DNA of 64,000 bases from Bacteroides sp. (GCA_019416685.1 DXWV01000072.1:14583-78582), one strand, 5' to 3'. Shown: positions 18,580 to 28,291, counted from the first letter of the stretch. Translations and numbers: made by a program. Notes: generated by a model not told the origin, from the sequence alone.

Positions 18580-20346
18580 TTATTTCACCAGAACTTTAAA
18601 TGTCTTCGAACCGTTTACATTGCTGACTTTTATCAGATAGAAACCATTACCGGACATGTTTACAGTGTTATCACCCGCAGCAACCGGCATAGTAAGAATC
18701 ATTTCACCTACAATAGAGTAAACCTCTACAACCGAGTTTTCATCTGAAGTTACTACCAACTGATTCCCATAAGCCACCACCGAGGTAGCGTTATCCGCTT
18801 TGTTCGGATAAATGCCGGTAAGTGCCGCACCTTGATAAGCTCCCATATTTATTTTGCCATTTACAATACGATTATTTCCGGCAATATCTTTCTTCATGAA
18901 TTTTTCAACCCAGGCATCTTCCAGTTCACAATTATAGTCAAATTCAGTAGTACCGGAGTTTATGGCTAACGAAGCCTCCTTTAGAGAATAATCAGCCTTT
19001 GCAGATTCCTCTTTCTGAGTTGCATCCGTAGCAACCCCTTTGAAAGAAGCAGGATTTACAAATGGAGTAGCATCTACAACATTATTACTATTCGTTGCTT
19101 CTCCAAAATCAATCTCTGTATCAAAAGCACTGTATTCTATCCAACACTGTTCGTTATTAGCTGAAACCTCCACTGCTTTTTCTCTACTTGCTTCATTGTT
19201 TACTACAATATTATTATACCAGAAAGGGCTACCGGCACCATCAATATACAAAGTACCTTTATTATTGGCAATGGTATTATTCAACTGGGTACCTCCCTGA
19301 ATATCCATCAGCAAACGGTTACTTGTATTATTCACTATCAGATTATTAGCAAGAACCATATTGGAGACCGCTGTAATAAGAGCACTTCTCCATTCGTCTT
19401 CACTTTCTGCCATATTTTGATTATTACGAATAATGTTGTTAGCAAAACTTGCCTGCACATTTGACTTTCCGGAAAACACAGTACCGGAAACAGTCGTAGC
19501 ATTTCCTTCAAACAGACAGTCGGTTATCGCCATTGTACCTTCTGACCAATCATAAGCAATTCCAATACATTTATCTGTATTATCTTTAAAAAGACACTTG
19601 GTAATCAGTACTTCGTCTGATTGATTCTGTGGTCCGCCATTATAATTATAAAGTCCAAAAGACTGCATTTTGTTAGCTTCAAAGACACAGTTCTCCATAC
19701 GATTTGGCAAACTGCCTACTGCATAACCACAAAAATAAATCACTGAATTAGTCTTCGTCAAATCACCTAAATTGCTGTTATTCCCAAAATAACAATCACG
19801 TACTATGAAATTCTCTTCACCATAAACAAGAGTAGCATTAGCTGCGCAATTAATCACTTTATTATTCTGGAAAGTAACAGAATTTCTAAAATATAAAAAA
19901 CGCCAGTCCTTAGTTACCTTATAGTTATTAAAAGTAATTCCATCCACATACAGCATATCCCAAAGAGAACTTTTATCCTCACGTTCCATCAAACGGTTTT
20001 CATTCTCACCGGTAAAAATCGTTTCATTTGTAAAGTTCCAAGGTTCTGTTTGAGGATTAGGCCGTTGACGTACATCGACAGAGGTTTCTCCTTTGGCAAA
20101 TCCACCATAAAAGCTTACTCCATTCTTCATCATAATAGATGTATTGAAAACATAGGTGCCTGCAGCAATATAAATATCATCACCTTTATCGGCTTTACCT
20201 ATTGCTACATTCAAATCTTTCACTGCCGTCTCCCAGGAAGTCCCGGCATTGTTGTCATCACCATCAGTAGTTACATAGATTACTTTCGCACTCATGCCTG
20301 AGCAGAGAAACAAAGCACACATTGCGGAGAATAATGTCTTTTTCAT
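18580..20346 (-). CDS. Secreted right-handed parallel beta-helix protein with C-terminal sorting-like tail
   Basis: This 588-residue protein is the first gene of the PUL operon. After a signal peptide (MKKTLFSAMCALFLCSGMSA) it begins YVTTDGDDNNAGTSWETAV, the common opening of pectate-lyase-fold/DUF1565 beta-helix proteins. Repeated coils such as NSVTFQNNKVINC, ENCVFEANK and ITDCLFEGNA (about 140-420) follow. No clear lyase or hydrolase catalytic set could be identified, so binding or an uncharacterised lyase activity are both possible. The last ~70 residues (SVVEVYSIVGEMI ... NGFYLIKVSN ... KVLVK) form a type-A sorting-like tail, like those of the fusion protein and the orphan fragment. Its position ahead of susC suggests surface or secreted action on the same glycan. 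Confidence 0.85.
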   Translation of the reverse strand: MKKTLFSAMCALFLCSGMSAKVIYVTTDGDDNNAGTSWETAVKDLNVAIGKADKGDDIYIAAGTYVFNTSIMMKNGVSFYGGFAKGETSVDVRQRPNPQTEPWNFTNETIFTGENENRLMEREDKSSLWDMLYVDGITFNNYKVTKDWRFLYFRNSVTFQNNKVINCAANATLVYGEENFIVRDCYFGNNSNLGDLTKTNSVIYFCGYAVGSLPNRMENCVFEANKMQSFGLYNYNGGPQNQSDEVLITKCLFKDNTDKCIGIAYDWSEGTMAITDCLFEGNATTVSGTVFSGKSNVQASFANNIIRNNQNMAESEDEWRSALITAVSNMVLANNLIVNNTSNRLLMDIQGGTQLNNTIANNKGTLYIDGAGSPFWYNNIVVNNEASREKAVEVSANNEQCWIEYSAFDTEIDFGEATNSNNVVDATPFVNPASFKGVATDATQKEESAKADYSLKEASLAINSGTTEFDYNCELEDAWVEKFMKKDIAGNNRIVNGKINMGAYQGAALTGIYPNKADNATSVVAYGNQLVVTSDENSVVEVYSIVGEMILTMPVAAGDNTVNMSGNGFYLIKVSNVNGSKTFKVLVK

Positions 20347-20393
20347 ACTATAAATTTTAAAATTGATAAGTTTTACATCGGTTTTTGATGCAA

Positions 20394-20401
20394 CAAAAGT
20401 G
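20394..20401 (-). promoter_or_regulatory. Predicted -7 element of the PUL operon
   Basis: On the minus strand the sequence reads CACTTTTG, seven of eight matches to the Bacteroides -7 consensus TAnnTTTG, about 48 bp upstream of the beta-helix ATG. The expected -33 position is occupied by one of the TACGCAA motifs, consistent with an activator-dependent promoter. Predicted by eye. Confidence 0.5.
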
Positions 20402-20423
20402 GAATAAATATGAAAGAGAGGGA

Positions 20424-20529
20424 TGCATATTGCGTACTTAAAGGAGGCACATCAAGTACAATTCACCGATACGCAACATGCAGGAATTATTCTGTACGCA
20501 ATGTGCACCTGATTGTACGCATAGTGCAC
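20424..20529. promoter_or_regulatory. Putative hybrid-regulator operator: four TACGCAA-nn-TGCA motifs
   Basis: Three direct copies (TACGCAACATGCA from 20,470, TACGCAATGTGCA from 20,495, TACGCATAGTGCA from 20,516) and one inverted copy (TACGCAATATGCA on the minus strand, 20,424-20,436) lie immediately upstream of the predicted PUL promoter. The direct copies are 25 and 21 bp apart, about two helical turns. This suits an AraC-type domain binding direct repeats, as on the regulator encoded just upstream. The link to that regulator is inference. Confidence 0.6.
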
Positions 20530-20624
20530 ATTCATTTAATAAACTTCGTATTAAACTTACTCCTGCTATTACATTAACATTATTAACACCTTTCTTTAAC
20601 AAGCGTCCTCCTGCCTTGTAAGAG

Positions 20625-20716
20625 TGTACACTTTTGCACTACAAAAATGTACATCTTTGCATAACAAGAATGTACAATTAACACATGAATAAGTGTACAC
20701 TTTTACAAGACATTAA
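20625..20716. repeat. Tandem array A1: four 23-bp units with TGTACA core
   Basis: TGTACA begins at 20,625, 20,648, 20,671 and 20,694, exactly 23 bp apart. Units look like TGTACACTTTTGCACTACAA. The same unit and period occur at 63,869-63,958. The rest of the gap, about 20,717-20,947, shows no gene or other clear structure. Confidence 0.85.
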
Positions 20717-20947
20717 ACAAGAGGTTATTATCTGTTATAAATCAGATGATTGCATAATATCAACGAAGTATATTCTACCCAAAAATTTCTTTTGAGAAAT
20801 ATCTGTAATTACTTTTTTGACTACTACATATTTGCCGAATGAATCCAATATAAGGAGGTGAAGAGAACATCACGTACATAAAAAACGACTGATACAGAAT
20901 AGGGCATATATCATACACCAAAGACTTATACGATGATGAGCGCTTCT

Positions 20948-23900
20948 TTACCCGCCAGTTTCTTCTTCCGTTTCTTCCACATCCTCATCCTTATTACCCG
21001 TGCGATAGAATAATGGGCTGATGCCATATACTTCCTTAAAGCAACGGCTGAAGTAGCGGGGTGAGCTAAAGCCAGTCCGGTCTGCCACCTCAGCTATAGA
21101 CAAGAACAATTCATTCTTCAGAAGATAAGCGGCTTTTTTCAAACGAATTGTCAAAATGAAATCGTTCGGAGTTTGTCCGGTAATAGCTTTCATTTTAGAG
21201 AAGAAGTTGGTGCGAGAGATACACAACTCTCGAATCACATCATTCAGACTAAACTCTGCATTATCCATATTCTTCTCAATGATGGCAACGGTACGGTCCA
21301 ACAGATCTTTATCCATCGGATTGGTTGCTAACATCTGGACACGGGTCTGCGGCTGTTTACTAAACTTCTCCTGCAGCACGATACGACTGTTCACCAGATT
21401 ATTACACCTGGAAATAAGCAGGTTCACATTAAAAGGTTTCGTAATATAATCGTCCGCACCAATACGCAAGCCTTCAATGGTATGCTCTATCGCAGTACGG
21501 GCCGTCAACAGAACAACCGGAATATGACACGTTTCGAAATCCTGTTTTATCTGTTTGCAGAGTTCGATACCAGTCATTTTAGGCATAACCACATCGCTAA
21601 TAATAAGATCAGGCATCTTATCACGAGCCTCTTTCAATCCTTCTTCTCCATCCGCAGCGGCTATTATCTCATAATAAGGTTCAAACAGACCAGCCAACAT
21701 TTCTCTCAAAGAATCATTGTCTTCTACAATCAGTACCTTAGCCCCTTTAATGCGCTCCTTCACTGTGTCGTCCAGTACCTGCTGTTCGACCATGAATTTT
21801 GATTCGACAATGATGGTTGCTTCCTCTTCTTTCGGTTCTTCTGTCTCTATCTGCTCTGCGGTGAAATGGGCGTTTCCTAACTTTAACGCAATAGTAAACG
21901 TTGTCCTATTGCCCTGATTGCTACTAACCTCAATCCGTCCTTTATGTAACTCCACAATACCTTTACTCAAGGCCAGTCCAATACCTGTCCCCTGAGTATT
22001 CTCCGGATTATTACTGGTTTGATAGAAACGCTCAAAAATCTTCCCTACTTCTTCCGGCTTGATTCCTTTACCACTGTCCTGCACTTCAATAATAGCTTCT
22101 TCTTCTCTCTTACTGATGTTGATAGAGATACTTCCTTTCTCTGGAGTATACTTAAAAGCATTTGACAGCAAATTATTAATAACTTTCTGCATCTGACGCG
22201 AGTCATACCAAACCTCCAACTGATCCTGATCTTTATTGAAATAGAATTTGATATGCCGGGTAGATGCATATTCGATATAAAGCAGATAATTTTCATATAA
22301 GAAGTCAACCAGATTATGCCTGCTCACCTTTATCTTCATGTGCCCTTGCTCCTGTTTGCGAAAATCAAGTAACTCACTGATCAACCCGCGTAACTGGAGC
22401 CCGTTCTTATAAACATTCAGAAGTTTATTATAAATAGCCGGTGGAAACGACTGTACCTGCAGTAACATTTCAATCTGCCCCACAATAACCGTCAACGGAG
22501 TACGAAACTCATGAGAGATATTGGTAAAGAAACGAAGTTTAGATTGATTCAGTTCCTCTACATCCCGAATGTGTTGCTTCTCGTATTTAAGAGATTCCTG
22601 CAATTTTATTCTTCCATGATAGGTCTTCACTATATAATAAAGAAGGCTAATCGTAATGACAGTATAGATAAGATAAGCCCAGATCGTTTTGTAAAATGGG
22701 GGAAGAACGGTTATGTTAAGACGATATTCTGGTTGGTACACATTATTAATTCCTGCCGGTTTTACAATCAGGGTATAGTCACCCGGCGACAGATTGGTAT
22801 AGGTAATAGTACGTTGCTTGTATATTTTTGTCCAACCATTGGAAAATCCCTCTAACCGATATACAAACTCATGCTGATTGGCAGCAATATAATTGGAAAC
22901 AGCAAATTCCAGATTCAAAACCGAATGATCACTTTTCAGCGTAATAGCAGAAGTGTCATAAAAAGAAGATTTCAGAATGCCTGTCTTGTCGTTAATACCA
23001 ACTTCTTCGCCATTCACCCAAAGTCCTACCGGAAAGATATCATAAGGTTTAGGAGGAATATTGAGACTTTTTTCATAGAATGAAACCATCCCTTTGATAC
23101 CTCCCAAAAATATCTCACCATCTTTACATTGATATAATGAGTTCTCATTCAGTGTTGTGAAAGGAAAACCATTTTCATTATCATAATTATAAAACAACTT
23201 GGTATAATAATCAAAAAGAGTGAATCCCTGATTGGTGGTCAATAACAATTTACCATTTAAAGACTCTGTTACAGCATAAATACAATCACTACCTAAACCA
23301 TTATTCTTAGAATTGAAATTCTCAAACTTACCTGTCTCCCGGTAATAAACATCAATACCGGAACTAATCGTTGAGAACCACAGATTGCGATGACGATCTT
23401 CGGCAATACAGGTTATCATATTATCGCTTAAACAATTTGTCTTTTCCGGGTCATATTTGTAATTCACCAATTCCTTCGTATCAAAATGGTAAGCATAAAC
23501 ACCATGTCCTTCTACACCAATCCACAATATACCCTCCGAATCTATTTTCAGATAATGTGAAAATAGATTTAACAACAAAGTAGAGTTTCCCGTCTCGGGA
23601 TTGAATTGAAAGACGCCATCATAAGAGGCCAGTAACAGATCATCTTCATAGGGAATAATGTCCAGTATCACATTGGATGATTGCTTTCCTTTTATATCAG
23701 GAAGCTTATAAGTGGTAATCCTGTCTGTTTTTAAATCCAGTTTATTAACTCCCTCCTGATGGGTTCCGATCCAAAGCGCTTCCCGCTTTTCGTCATAGTA
23801 CAAAGCTTTAATGTTATTATGCGAAAGAGAACCGTTGCCTTCCCTGTGTTTATACCATTTGAAACGCTTCTTGGTACGATCATAAAAGTCCAGTCCACCT

Positions 23901-24994
23901 CCTTCGGTAGCAATCCACAAGTTGCCTCTTTTGTCTTCTGCAAAGCAACCGATCACCGGAAAACTAAGTCCCTCGTTCTCATGCAATCCGGGGCGATAAT
24001 GGGTATAAATTTCATATTCGGGATTAAAGTAATTCACCCCACCGAAATAAGTACCTACCCAGAGAGTTCCCTGATGGTCTTTAATAATACAATAAACAGA
24101 AGCATTACTCAGACTACCAGGTATATCTGTAGAAGTATAATAGACAAATTCATTTTTCTTCTTATCAAACTTATCCAAACCATTGAAAGTTGCAATCCAT
24201 AGATTTCCCTGATTATCTTCACAACAATCTCTTACGGAATTGGAAGATATACAACGTGTTTTATCTATCCCTCCATCCGTATAATGTACTGTTCCGTTAT
24301 CAGATATGTGGTAAAGTCCGTCTTCCCAGGTACATACCCAGACGTCACCGGATGAATCCTGATAAAGATTAAAAACATTGCATTGAGGTAAAACACATAA
24401 CTGCTTCATTTGCCCTTTCTTCAGACAATACAATCCCTCCCCCCGGGTACCGAGCCACAACCGTCCGGCTTTATCTTTCAAGATAGAAGAAACCTGTATG
24501 TCTTCTTCTAAAGAACAATAAGGTTTTACCTGATGATTTAGAGCATCGTAATAATAAACAAAACCGCTACCACCTATCAATAATGTATCAGAACTATAGG
24601 TAATTGAATGTCCCGGTCCTTTCTGAATTGTTTCAAATGTTTCGGAATGCATATCAAAAGTACATATACCTTCAATTGTCTGTATATATAAATGACCCTT
24701 ACCATCACCACAAATCTTCCTGACATCTTTTCCTACAATAGAATGTTCATTCCCCCGCTCCGGCTTATAACTCCGTACCCAATTGCCATTGTATACATTC
24801 AGTCCGTCACGCGTTCCTATCCATATCCTACCGAGTTCATCCTTATATAAACAGTAAGCTGTGAACTGCGAAAGTCCGTTCTCTGTAGATAAATAGTTGA
24901 ACGATATATCTTGTGCGCCAAGATTAATAACCCCAAATAGCGAAATAAGAAATGAGATAATCCTATTAATATTCTGATCTTTTATGTTTTTCAT
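20948..24994 (-). CDS. Hybrid two-component system sensor/regulator (HTCS) of the PUL
   Basis: This 1348-residue protein combines sensor kinase and DNA-binding regulator. After a signal/anchor it has an N-terminal periplasmic double-propeller of Reg_prop repeats (recurrent GRIWIGTRDGLN-like motifs, about 30-690), a Y_Y_Y domain (about 695-765) and one membrane segment (about 768-788). The cytoplasmic part has a HisKA domain with FFTNISHEFRTPLTV (His about 829), an HATPase domain (NNLLSNAFKY, DSGKGIKPEE, GTGIGLALSKG), a receiver with ISDVVMPKMTG (Asp about 1134) and a C-terminal AraC-type helix-turn-helix (about 1240-1335). In the family, binding of an oligosaccharide to the sensor activates the adjacent susCD operon. 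It is on the same strand, about 600 bp upstream of the PUL, and 89 bp downstream of fucP. It probably senses the PUL product rather than fucose itself; that is inferred. Confidence 0.96.
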   Translation of the reverse strand: MKNIKDQNINRIISFLISLFGVINLGAQDISFNYLSTENGLSQFTAYCLYKDELGRIWIGTRDGLNVYNGNWVRSYKPERGNEHSIVGKDVRKICGDGKGHLYIQTIEGICTFDMHSETFETIQKGPGHSITYSSDTLLIGGSGFVYYYDALNHQVKPYCSLEEDIQVSSILKDKAGRLWLGTRGEGLYCLKKGQMKQLCVLPQCNVFNLYQDSSGDVWVCTWEDGLYHISDNGTVHYTDGGIDKTRCISSNSVRDCCEDNQGNLWIATFNGLDKFDKKKNEFVYYTSTDIPGSLSNASVYCIIKDHQGTLWVGTYFGGVNYFNPEYEIYTHYRPGLHENEGLSFPVIGCFAEDKRGNLWIATEGGGLDFYDRTKKRFKWYKHREGNGSLSHNNIKALYYDEKREALWIGTHQEGVNKLDLKTDRITTYKLPDIKGKQSSNVILDIIPYEDDLLLASYDGVFQFNPETGNSTLLLNLFSHYLKIDSEGILWIGVEGHGVYAYHFDTKELVNYKYDPEKTNCLSDNMITCIAEDRHRNLWFSTISSGIDVYYRETGKFENFNSKNNGLGSDCIYAVTESLNGKLLLTTNQGFTLFDYYTKLFYNYDNENGFPFTTLNENSLYQCKDGEIFLGGIKGMVSFYEKSLNIPPKPYDIFPVGLWVNGEEVGINDKTGILKSSFYDTSAITLKSDHSVLNLEFAVSNYIAANQHEFVYRLEGFSNGWTKIYKQRTITYTNLSPGDYTLIVKPAGINNVYQPEYRLNITVLPPFYKTIWAYLIYTVITISLLYYIVKTYHGRIKLQESLKYEKQHIRDVEELNQSKLRFFTNISHEFRTPLTVIVGQIEMLLQVQSFPPAIYNKLLNVYKNGLQLRGLISELLDFRKQEQGHMKIKVSRHNLVDFLYENYLLYIEYASTRHIKFYFNKDQDQLEVWYDSRQMQKVINNLLSNAFKYTPEKGSISINISKREEEAIIEVQDSGKGIKPEEVGKIFERFYQTSNNPENTQGTGIGLALSKGIVELHKGRIEVSSNQGNRTTFTIALKLGNAHFTAEQIETEEPKEEEATIIVESKFMVEQQVLDDTVKERIKGAKVLIVEDNDSLREMLAGLFEPYYEIIAAADGEEGLKEARDKMPDLIISDVVMPKMTGIELCKQIKQDFETCHIPVVLLTARTAIEHTIEGLRIGADDYITKPFNVNLLISRCNNLVNSRIVLQEKFSKQPQTRVQMLATNPMDKDLLDRTVAIIEKNMDNAEFSLNDVIRELCISRTNFFSKMKAITGQTPNDFILTIRLKKAAYLLKNELFLSIAEVADRTGFSSPRYFSRCFKEVYGISPLFYRTGNKDEDVEETEEETGG

Positions 24995-25083
24995 ATCAGA
25001 GACGAATTAGATTCTTAATTGCGCAAAAATACGATAAATAAGAATCACGCCCAAGACTCTATATCAATAAAAAGCCAAACAGG

Positions 25084-26412
25084 TTACCGACTACACACCT
25101 TCTTCGCCCTTTTATAAGAACGATGCCCATATATAGTTACCACAATAAAACAAATGAATGGAAGTATAAACGACAAATTCACAGCCGGCATACCCAATAA
25201 AACAGACTGATCAATGATACTTGCCTGAACCGGAGGTAAAACAGAACCACCCAGAATAGCCATAATCAGGCCGGCAGCACCGAACTTAGCATCATCACCC
25301 AGTCCCTGAAGGGCAATACCATAAATGGTAGGGAACATCAACGACATACAAGCCGAAACACCTACCAGACAATACATTCCACCAATATTCTGGAAATAAA
25401 TAACTCCTACCGTAAAACAACAAGCAACAATTGCGAGAATTTTCAGTAAAAGCCCGGGATTGAGATAGCGCAAAATAAATGTACAAACAAAGCGGCTCAC
25501 ACAAAAAATAACCATCGCAACAATATTATACTGTTGAGACAAGACCTCAGCTGCCTGTTCATTCATCCCCTGGGAGACAAACAAACGGGTACCATATTGA
25601 ATAATGAATGTCCAACACATAATCTGTGCACCTACATAGAAAAACTGTGCAATAACTCCTTCCCGGTAATGGCGAATAGAAAAAATACGTTTCAACGTTG
25701 GCAGAAAATCAATAGAATGAGAATGGTCACAACTTCTGGGCATCTTCACCATACGAATTAACAGTAACATAACAAGAATTATAACTCCAATCACGAGATA
25801 GGGAGCTATAAGTACTGCCAGATCCGAGTCACGCATTGCTTCAAACTCCATAGGAGAAAGCTGACTACGTTCTGCCGTTCCCATCGGATTAAGACGATTC
25901 TGAATAAAGTTCATAGCTACGTACATACCTAACAGTGACCCCATCGGATTGAAAGATTGAGCCAGATTAAGTCGGCGGGTAGCTGTCTCTTCTGTTCCCA
26001 TTGACAGGATGTAAGGATTGGCACTCGTTTCAAGAAAAGACAATCCACACGTCAAAATAAAATAAGCTATTAAAAAAGGATAATAACATCCGGTCATCAT
26101 TGCCGGAAAGAAAAGCAATGCACCCAATGCATACAGCCCCAACCCAAGCAGAATACCTGCTTTATACGAGTACTTACGAATGAACATTGCCGCCGGAAAG
26201 GCCATAGCAAAATAACCACCATAGAAAGCAACCTGTACCAACGCACCATCGGTCACACTCATTCGGAATATTTTGGAGAACGCTTTCACCATGGGATTGG
26301 TGATATCATTGGCAAATCCCCAGAGTGCGAAACAACTGGTGACAAGAATAAAAGGGATAAGATAGCTAACGCCGTCTTTGCTCAAAATCGATTTTTTGGA
26401 AGTGTTGTTCAT
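25084..26412 (-). CDS. fucP: L-fucose:H+ symporter (MFS)
   Basis: This 442-residue, twelve-helix major facilitator transports L-fucose through the inner membrane. The N-terminal FALWGFANDITNPMVKAF and the YGGYFAMAFPAAMFIRKYSYK segment are FucP-family signatures; ETSANPYIL and NLAQSFNPMGSLLGMY follow. It is the last gene of the fucose operon, 29 bp after the mutarotase. Context (isomerase, kinase, aldolase) supports fucose over related hexoses. The 89-bp gap to the HTCS gene shows no obvious terminator. Confidence 0.93.
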   Translation of the reverse strand: MNNTSKKSILSKDGVSYLIPFILVTSCFALWGFANDITNPMVKAFSKIFRMSVTDGALVQVAFYGGYFAMAFPAAMFIRKYSYKAGILLGLGLYALGALLFFPAMMTGCYYPFLIAYFILTCGLSFLETSANPYILSMGTEETATRRLNLAQSFNPMGSLLGMYVAMNFIQNRLNPMGTAERSQLSPMEFEAMRDSDLAVLIAPYLVIGVIILVMLLLIRMVKMPRSCDHSHSIDFLPTLKRIFSIRHYREGVIAQFFYVGAQIMCWTFIIQYGTRLFVSQGMNEQAAEVLSQQYNIVAMVIFCVSRFVCTFILRYLNPGLLLKILAIVACCFTVGVIYFQNIGGMYCLVGVSACMSLMFPTIYGIALQGLGDDAKFGAAGLIMAILGGSVLPPVQASIIDQSVLLGMPAVNLSFILPFICFIVVTIYGHRSYKRAKKVCSR

Positions 26413-26441
26413 AATGGTAAAAAGGTTATTAGAAATTATTC

Positions 26442-26831
26442 TTATTCATATAAATAAAACATGCGCTCCATAGGTTGCCACTTTTGCGCCGAAGTAGCTC
26501 CGGGTTCTGCCAACTGGAATATGGACATATAGTCTTCCCATTCCTGCTGACGCGGCAGAGTGGCAAGACGAGCCATGGCAGTATCCCAGTCAAACTCCAA
26601 CGGGGTCTCTACAATCATAAAAAGACGTGTACCGAGAATATAAATTTCCATTTCAAGGATGCCAACTTCGCGAATACCTGCCATCACTTCCGACCAGATA
26701 TTTTCACGGCTATGCCGACGACGGTACTCAGCTATCAATTCAGGATCATTTCTCAAATCAAGTGTCCGGCAATAGCGTTTTACAGGCTGATGATATTCCT
26801 GTGTCCGATAGCTCTTTATAGATGTTTCCAT
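26442..26831 (-). CDS. RhaM-like (L-rhamnose/L-fucose) mutarotase
   Basis: A 129-residue cytoplasmic protein of the L-rhamnose mutarotase fold (ferredoxin-like dimer), which interconverts sugar anomers so that the isomerase gets its preferred form. Family features are KRYCRTLDLRNDPELIAEYRR, the VGILEMEIYILGTRLFMIVET strand pair in shorter view, and the aromatic-rich C-terminus ending in MFYLYE. It lies between the kinase (14 bp) and the permease (29 bp) genes. It occupies the place of the gene called fucX in the B. thetaiotaomicron fuc operon. By context it should act on L-fucose, but specificity for rhamnose cannot be excluded. Confidence 0.82.
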   Translation of the reverse strand: METSIKSYRTQEYHQPVKRYCRTLDLRNDPELIAEYRRRHSRENIWSEVMAGIREVGILEMEIYILGTRLFMIVETPLEFDWDTAMARLATLPRQQEWEDYMSIFQLAEPGATSAQKWQPMERMFYLYE

Positions 26832-26845
26832 AAATCTATTCGCTT

Positions 26846-28291
26846 TTAAATTATTCCTGTTATTTCTCTACGATCTGCAATTTCTCCCTTAGCTAAAGCC
26901 TGCACCAGAATGTTACCAATGGCAGTAGCTTCTACCGGACCTGCATATACAGGAATACCCAGCGCTTCTTCTGTCAAACGGTTCAACAGCTTATTCCGGC
27001 AACCGCCTCCAATAATGTACAATGCCTCTACCGGAGCAGGTAACAAACGGTTTAATTGTTCGATCCCTCTTTTATAACGCTCTGCCAGTGATTTTAGTAC
27101 ACAACGCACATATTCACCTTGTGTAGAAGGTACCTGCAGTCCATAAGTACGGCAATAATCGGCTATGGCAACTTCCATATTCGCCGGGCAAGCAAAAGCC
27201 GGATCATCGACATCAATCACAGAGGTGATTTCTGCCAGTTCAGCAGCAGAGATTAAAGTATCGTACGCTGTCTCCTTTTGATTTTCTCCCCATTGGGCTA
27301 TCAACCGTTGTAAAATCCATAAACCGGTAATATTCTGTAGGAAACGAATCTTGCCTCCTACCCCACCCTCATTGGTAAAACCCGACAGGCGGGCTTCTTC
27401 TGTCAAAACAGGTTCATCAAGTTCAATCCCCAGCAAAGACCATGTTCCGGAACTCAAAAATGCATGACGAAGGTCTGTTGCTGAAACAACACTTTCAAGT
27501 ACAGCATCCGTATCGGCAGACGCAGAATACCCTGCCCCCAAACCAACAGTAAACACAGCACTTGCCGTATCATGCGAACCTACAGCTATCACATCTACCT
27601 CGTAATCCAGACCAAGTTCTGCGGCAACATCCCGTTTCAATTGCCCACGAACGGTACCAGGCATAACAATCTCCCCGAAAAGATGACCGGGTAAACCCAA
27701 TTGACGGATTAATGGCCAGTTCCATGTCCGGCTACGGGCATCCAGCAGTTCGGAAGTAGACGCAATACTATATTCATTGTTTGCCGTTCCAGTCAGGAAA
27801 TAGCTGAAAAGATCCGGCATAAACAACAGGCGGTCGGCTATCTCAAGGGTAACATCTCCCTCTTTCTTCAAACTGTAAAGCTGGAAGAGCGTATTGATCG
27901 CCATCACCTGAATACCTGTTTCCGCATAATGTTGTGAAATATCCGTACCCGCAAAAAATTCTTCAGGAAGCCCATTCGTCCGGGAGTCACGATAGCAAAC
28001 CGGATTGCTCAACAAATTACCCTTCTTGTCTATTAACCCGAAGTCGACTCCCCACGTATCAATTCCGATACCCTTTATATGATATCCTCTGCGGACCGCT
28101 TTACTTATACCCTGTTTCATATCCGCAAACAGTGCCGGAAAATCCCAATAAAGATGATTGCCCAATCTCACCTGTCGGTTGGGGAAACGGTAGATTTCCT
28201 CTAAATCTACCATTCCCGCACTGACAAATCCAGCCATAACCCGGCCACTTCCGGCACCAAAATCTATAGCTAAATAAGCATCTAACATCAT
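26846..28291 (-). CDS. fucK: L-fuculokinase (FGGY family, rhamnulokinase-like)
   Basis: This 481-residue FGGY sugar kinase phosphorylates L-fuculose to L-fuculose-1-phosphate. The N-terminal phosphate loop DFGAGSGRVMAG, the GIGIDTWGVDFGLID motif, the LSSGTWSLLG adenosine segment and the IIGGGCRNKLLN C-terminal motif are present. By sequence it is nearer rhamnulokinases than E. coli FucK, which is usual in Bacteroides; the operon context decides the name. An insertion (about 230-250, GAGYSASADTDAVLES) precedes the LSSGTW motif. Its start overlaps the aldolase stop (ATGATGA region, 4 bp), so translation is coupled. Confidence 0.88.
   Translation of the reverse strand: MMLDAYLAIDFGAGSGRVMAGFVSAGMVDLEEIYRFPNRQVRLGNHLYWDFPALFADMKQGISKAVRRGYHIKGIGIDTWGVDFGLIDKKGNLLSNPVCYRDSRTNGLPEEFFAGTDISQHYAETGIQVMAINTLFQLYSLKKEGDVTLEIADRLLFMPDLFSYFLTGTANNEYSIASTSELLDARSRTWNWPLIRQLGLPGHLFGEIVMPGTVRGQLKRDVAAELGLDYEVDVIAVGSHDTASAVFTVGLGAGYSASADTDAVLESVVSATDLRHAFLSSGTWSLLGIELDEPVLTEEARLSGFTNEGGVGGKIRFLQNITGLWILQRLIAQWGENQKETAYDTLISAAELAEITSVIDVDDPAFACPANMEVAIADYCRTYGLQVPSTQGEYVRCVLKSLAERYKRGIEQLNRLLPAPVEALYIIGGGCRNKLLNRLTEEALGIPVYAGPVEATAIGNILVQALAKGEIADRREITGII

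Noticed and set aside
20625..20716. Possible CRISPR or phage attachment site
   Set aside because: Period 23 with degenerate units and no spacers; no integrase nearby.
26846..28291. Kinase as rhamnulokinase of a rhamnose operon
   Set aside because: The sequence is rhamnulokinase-like, but fucI, fucA, fucP and fucR surround it and no rhamnose isomerase is present.
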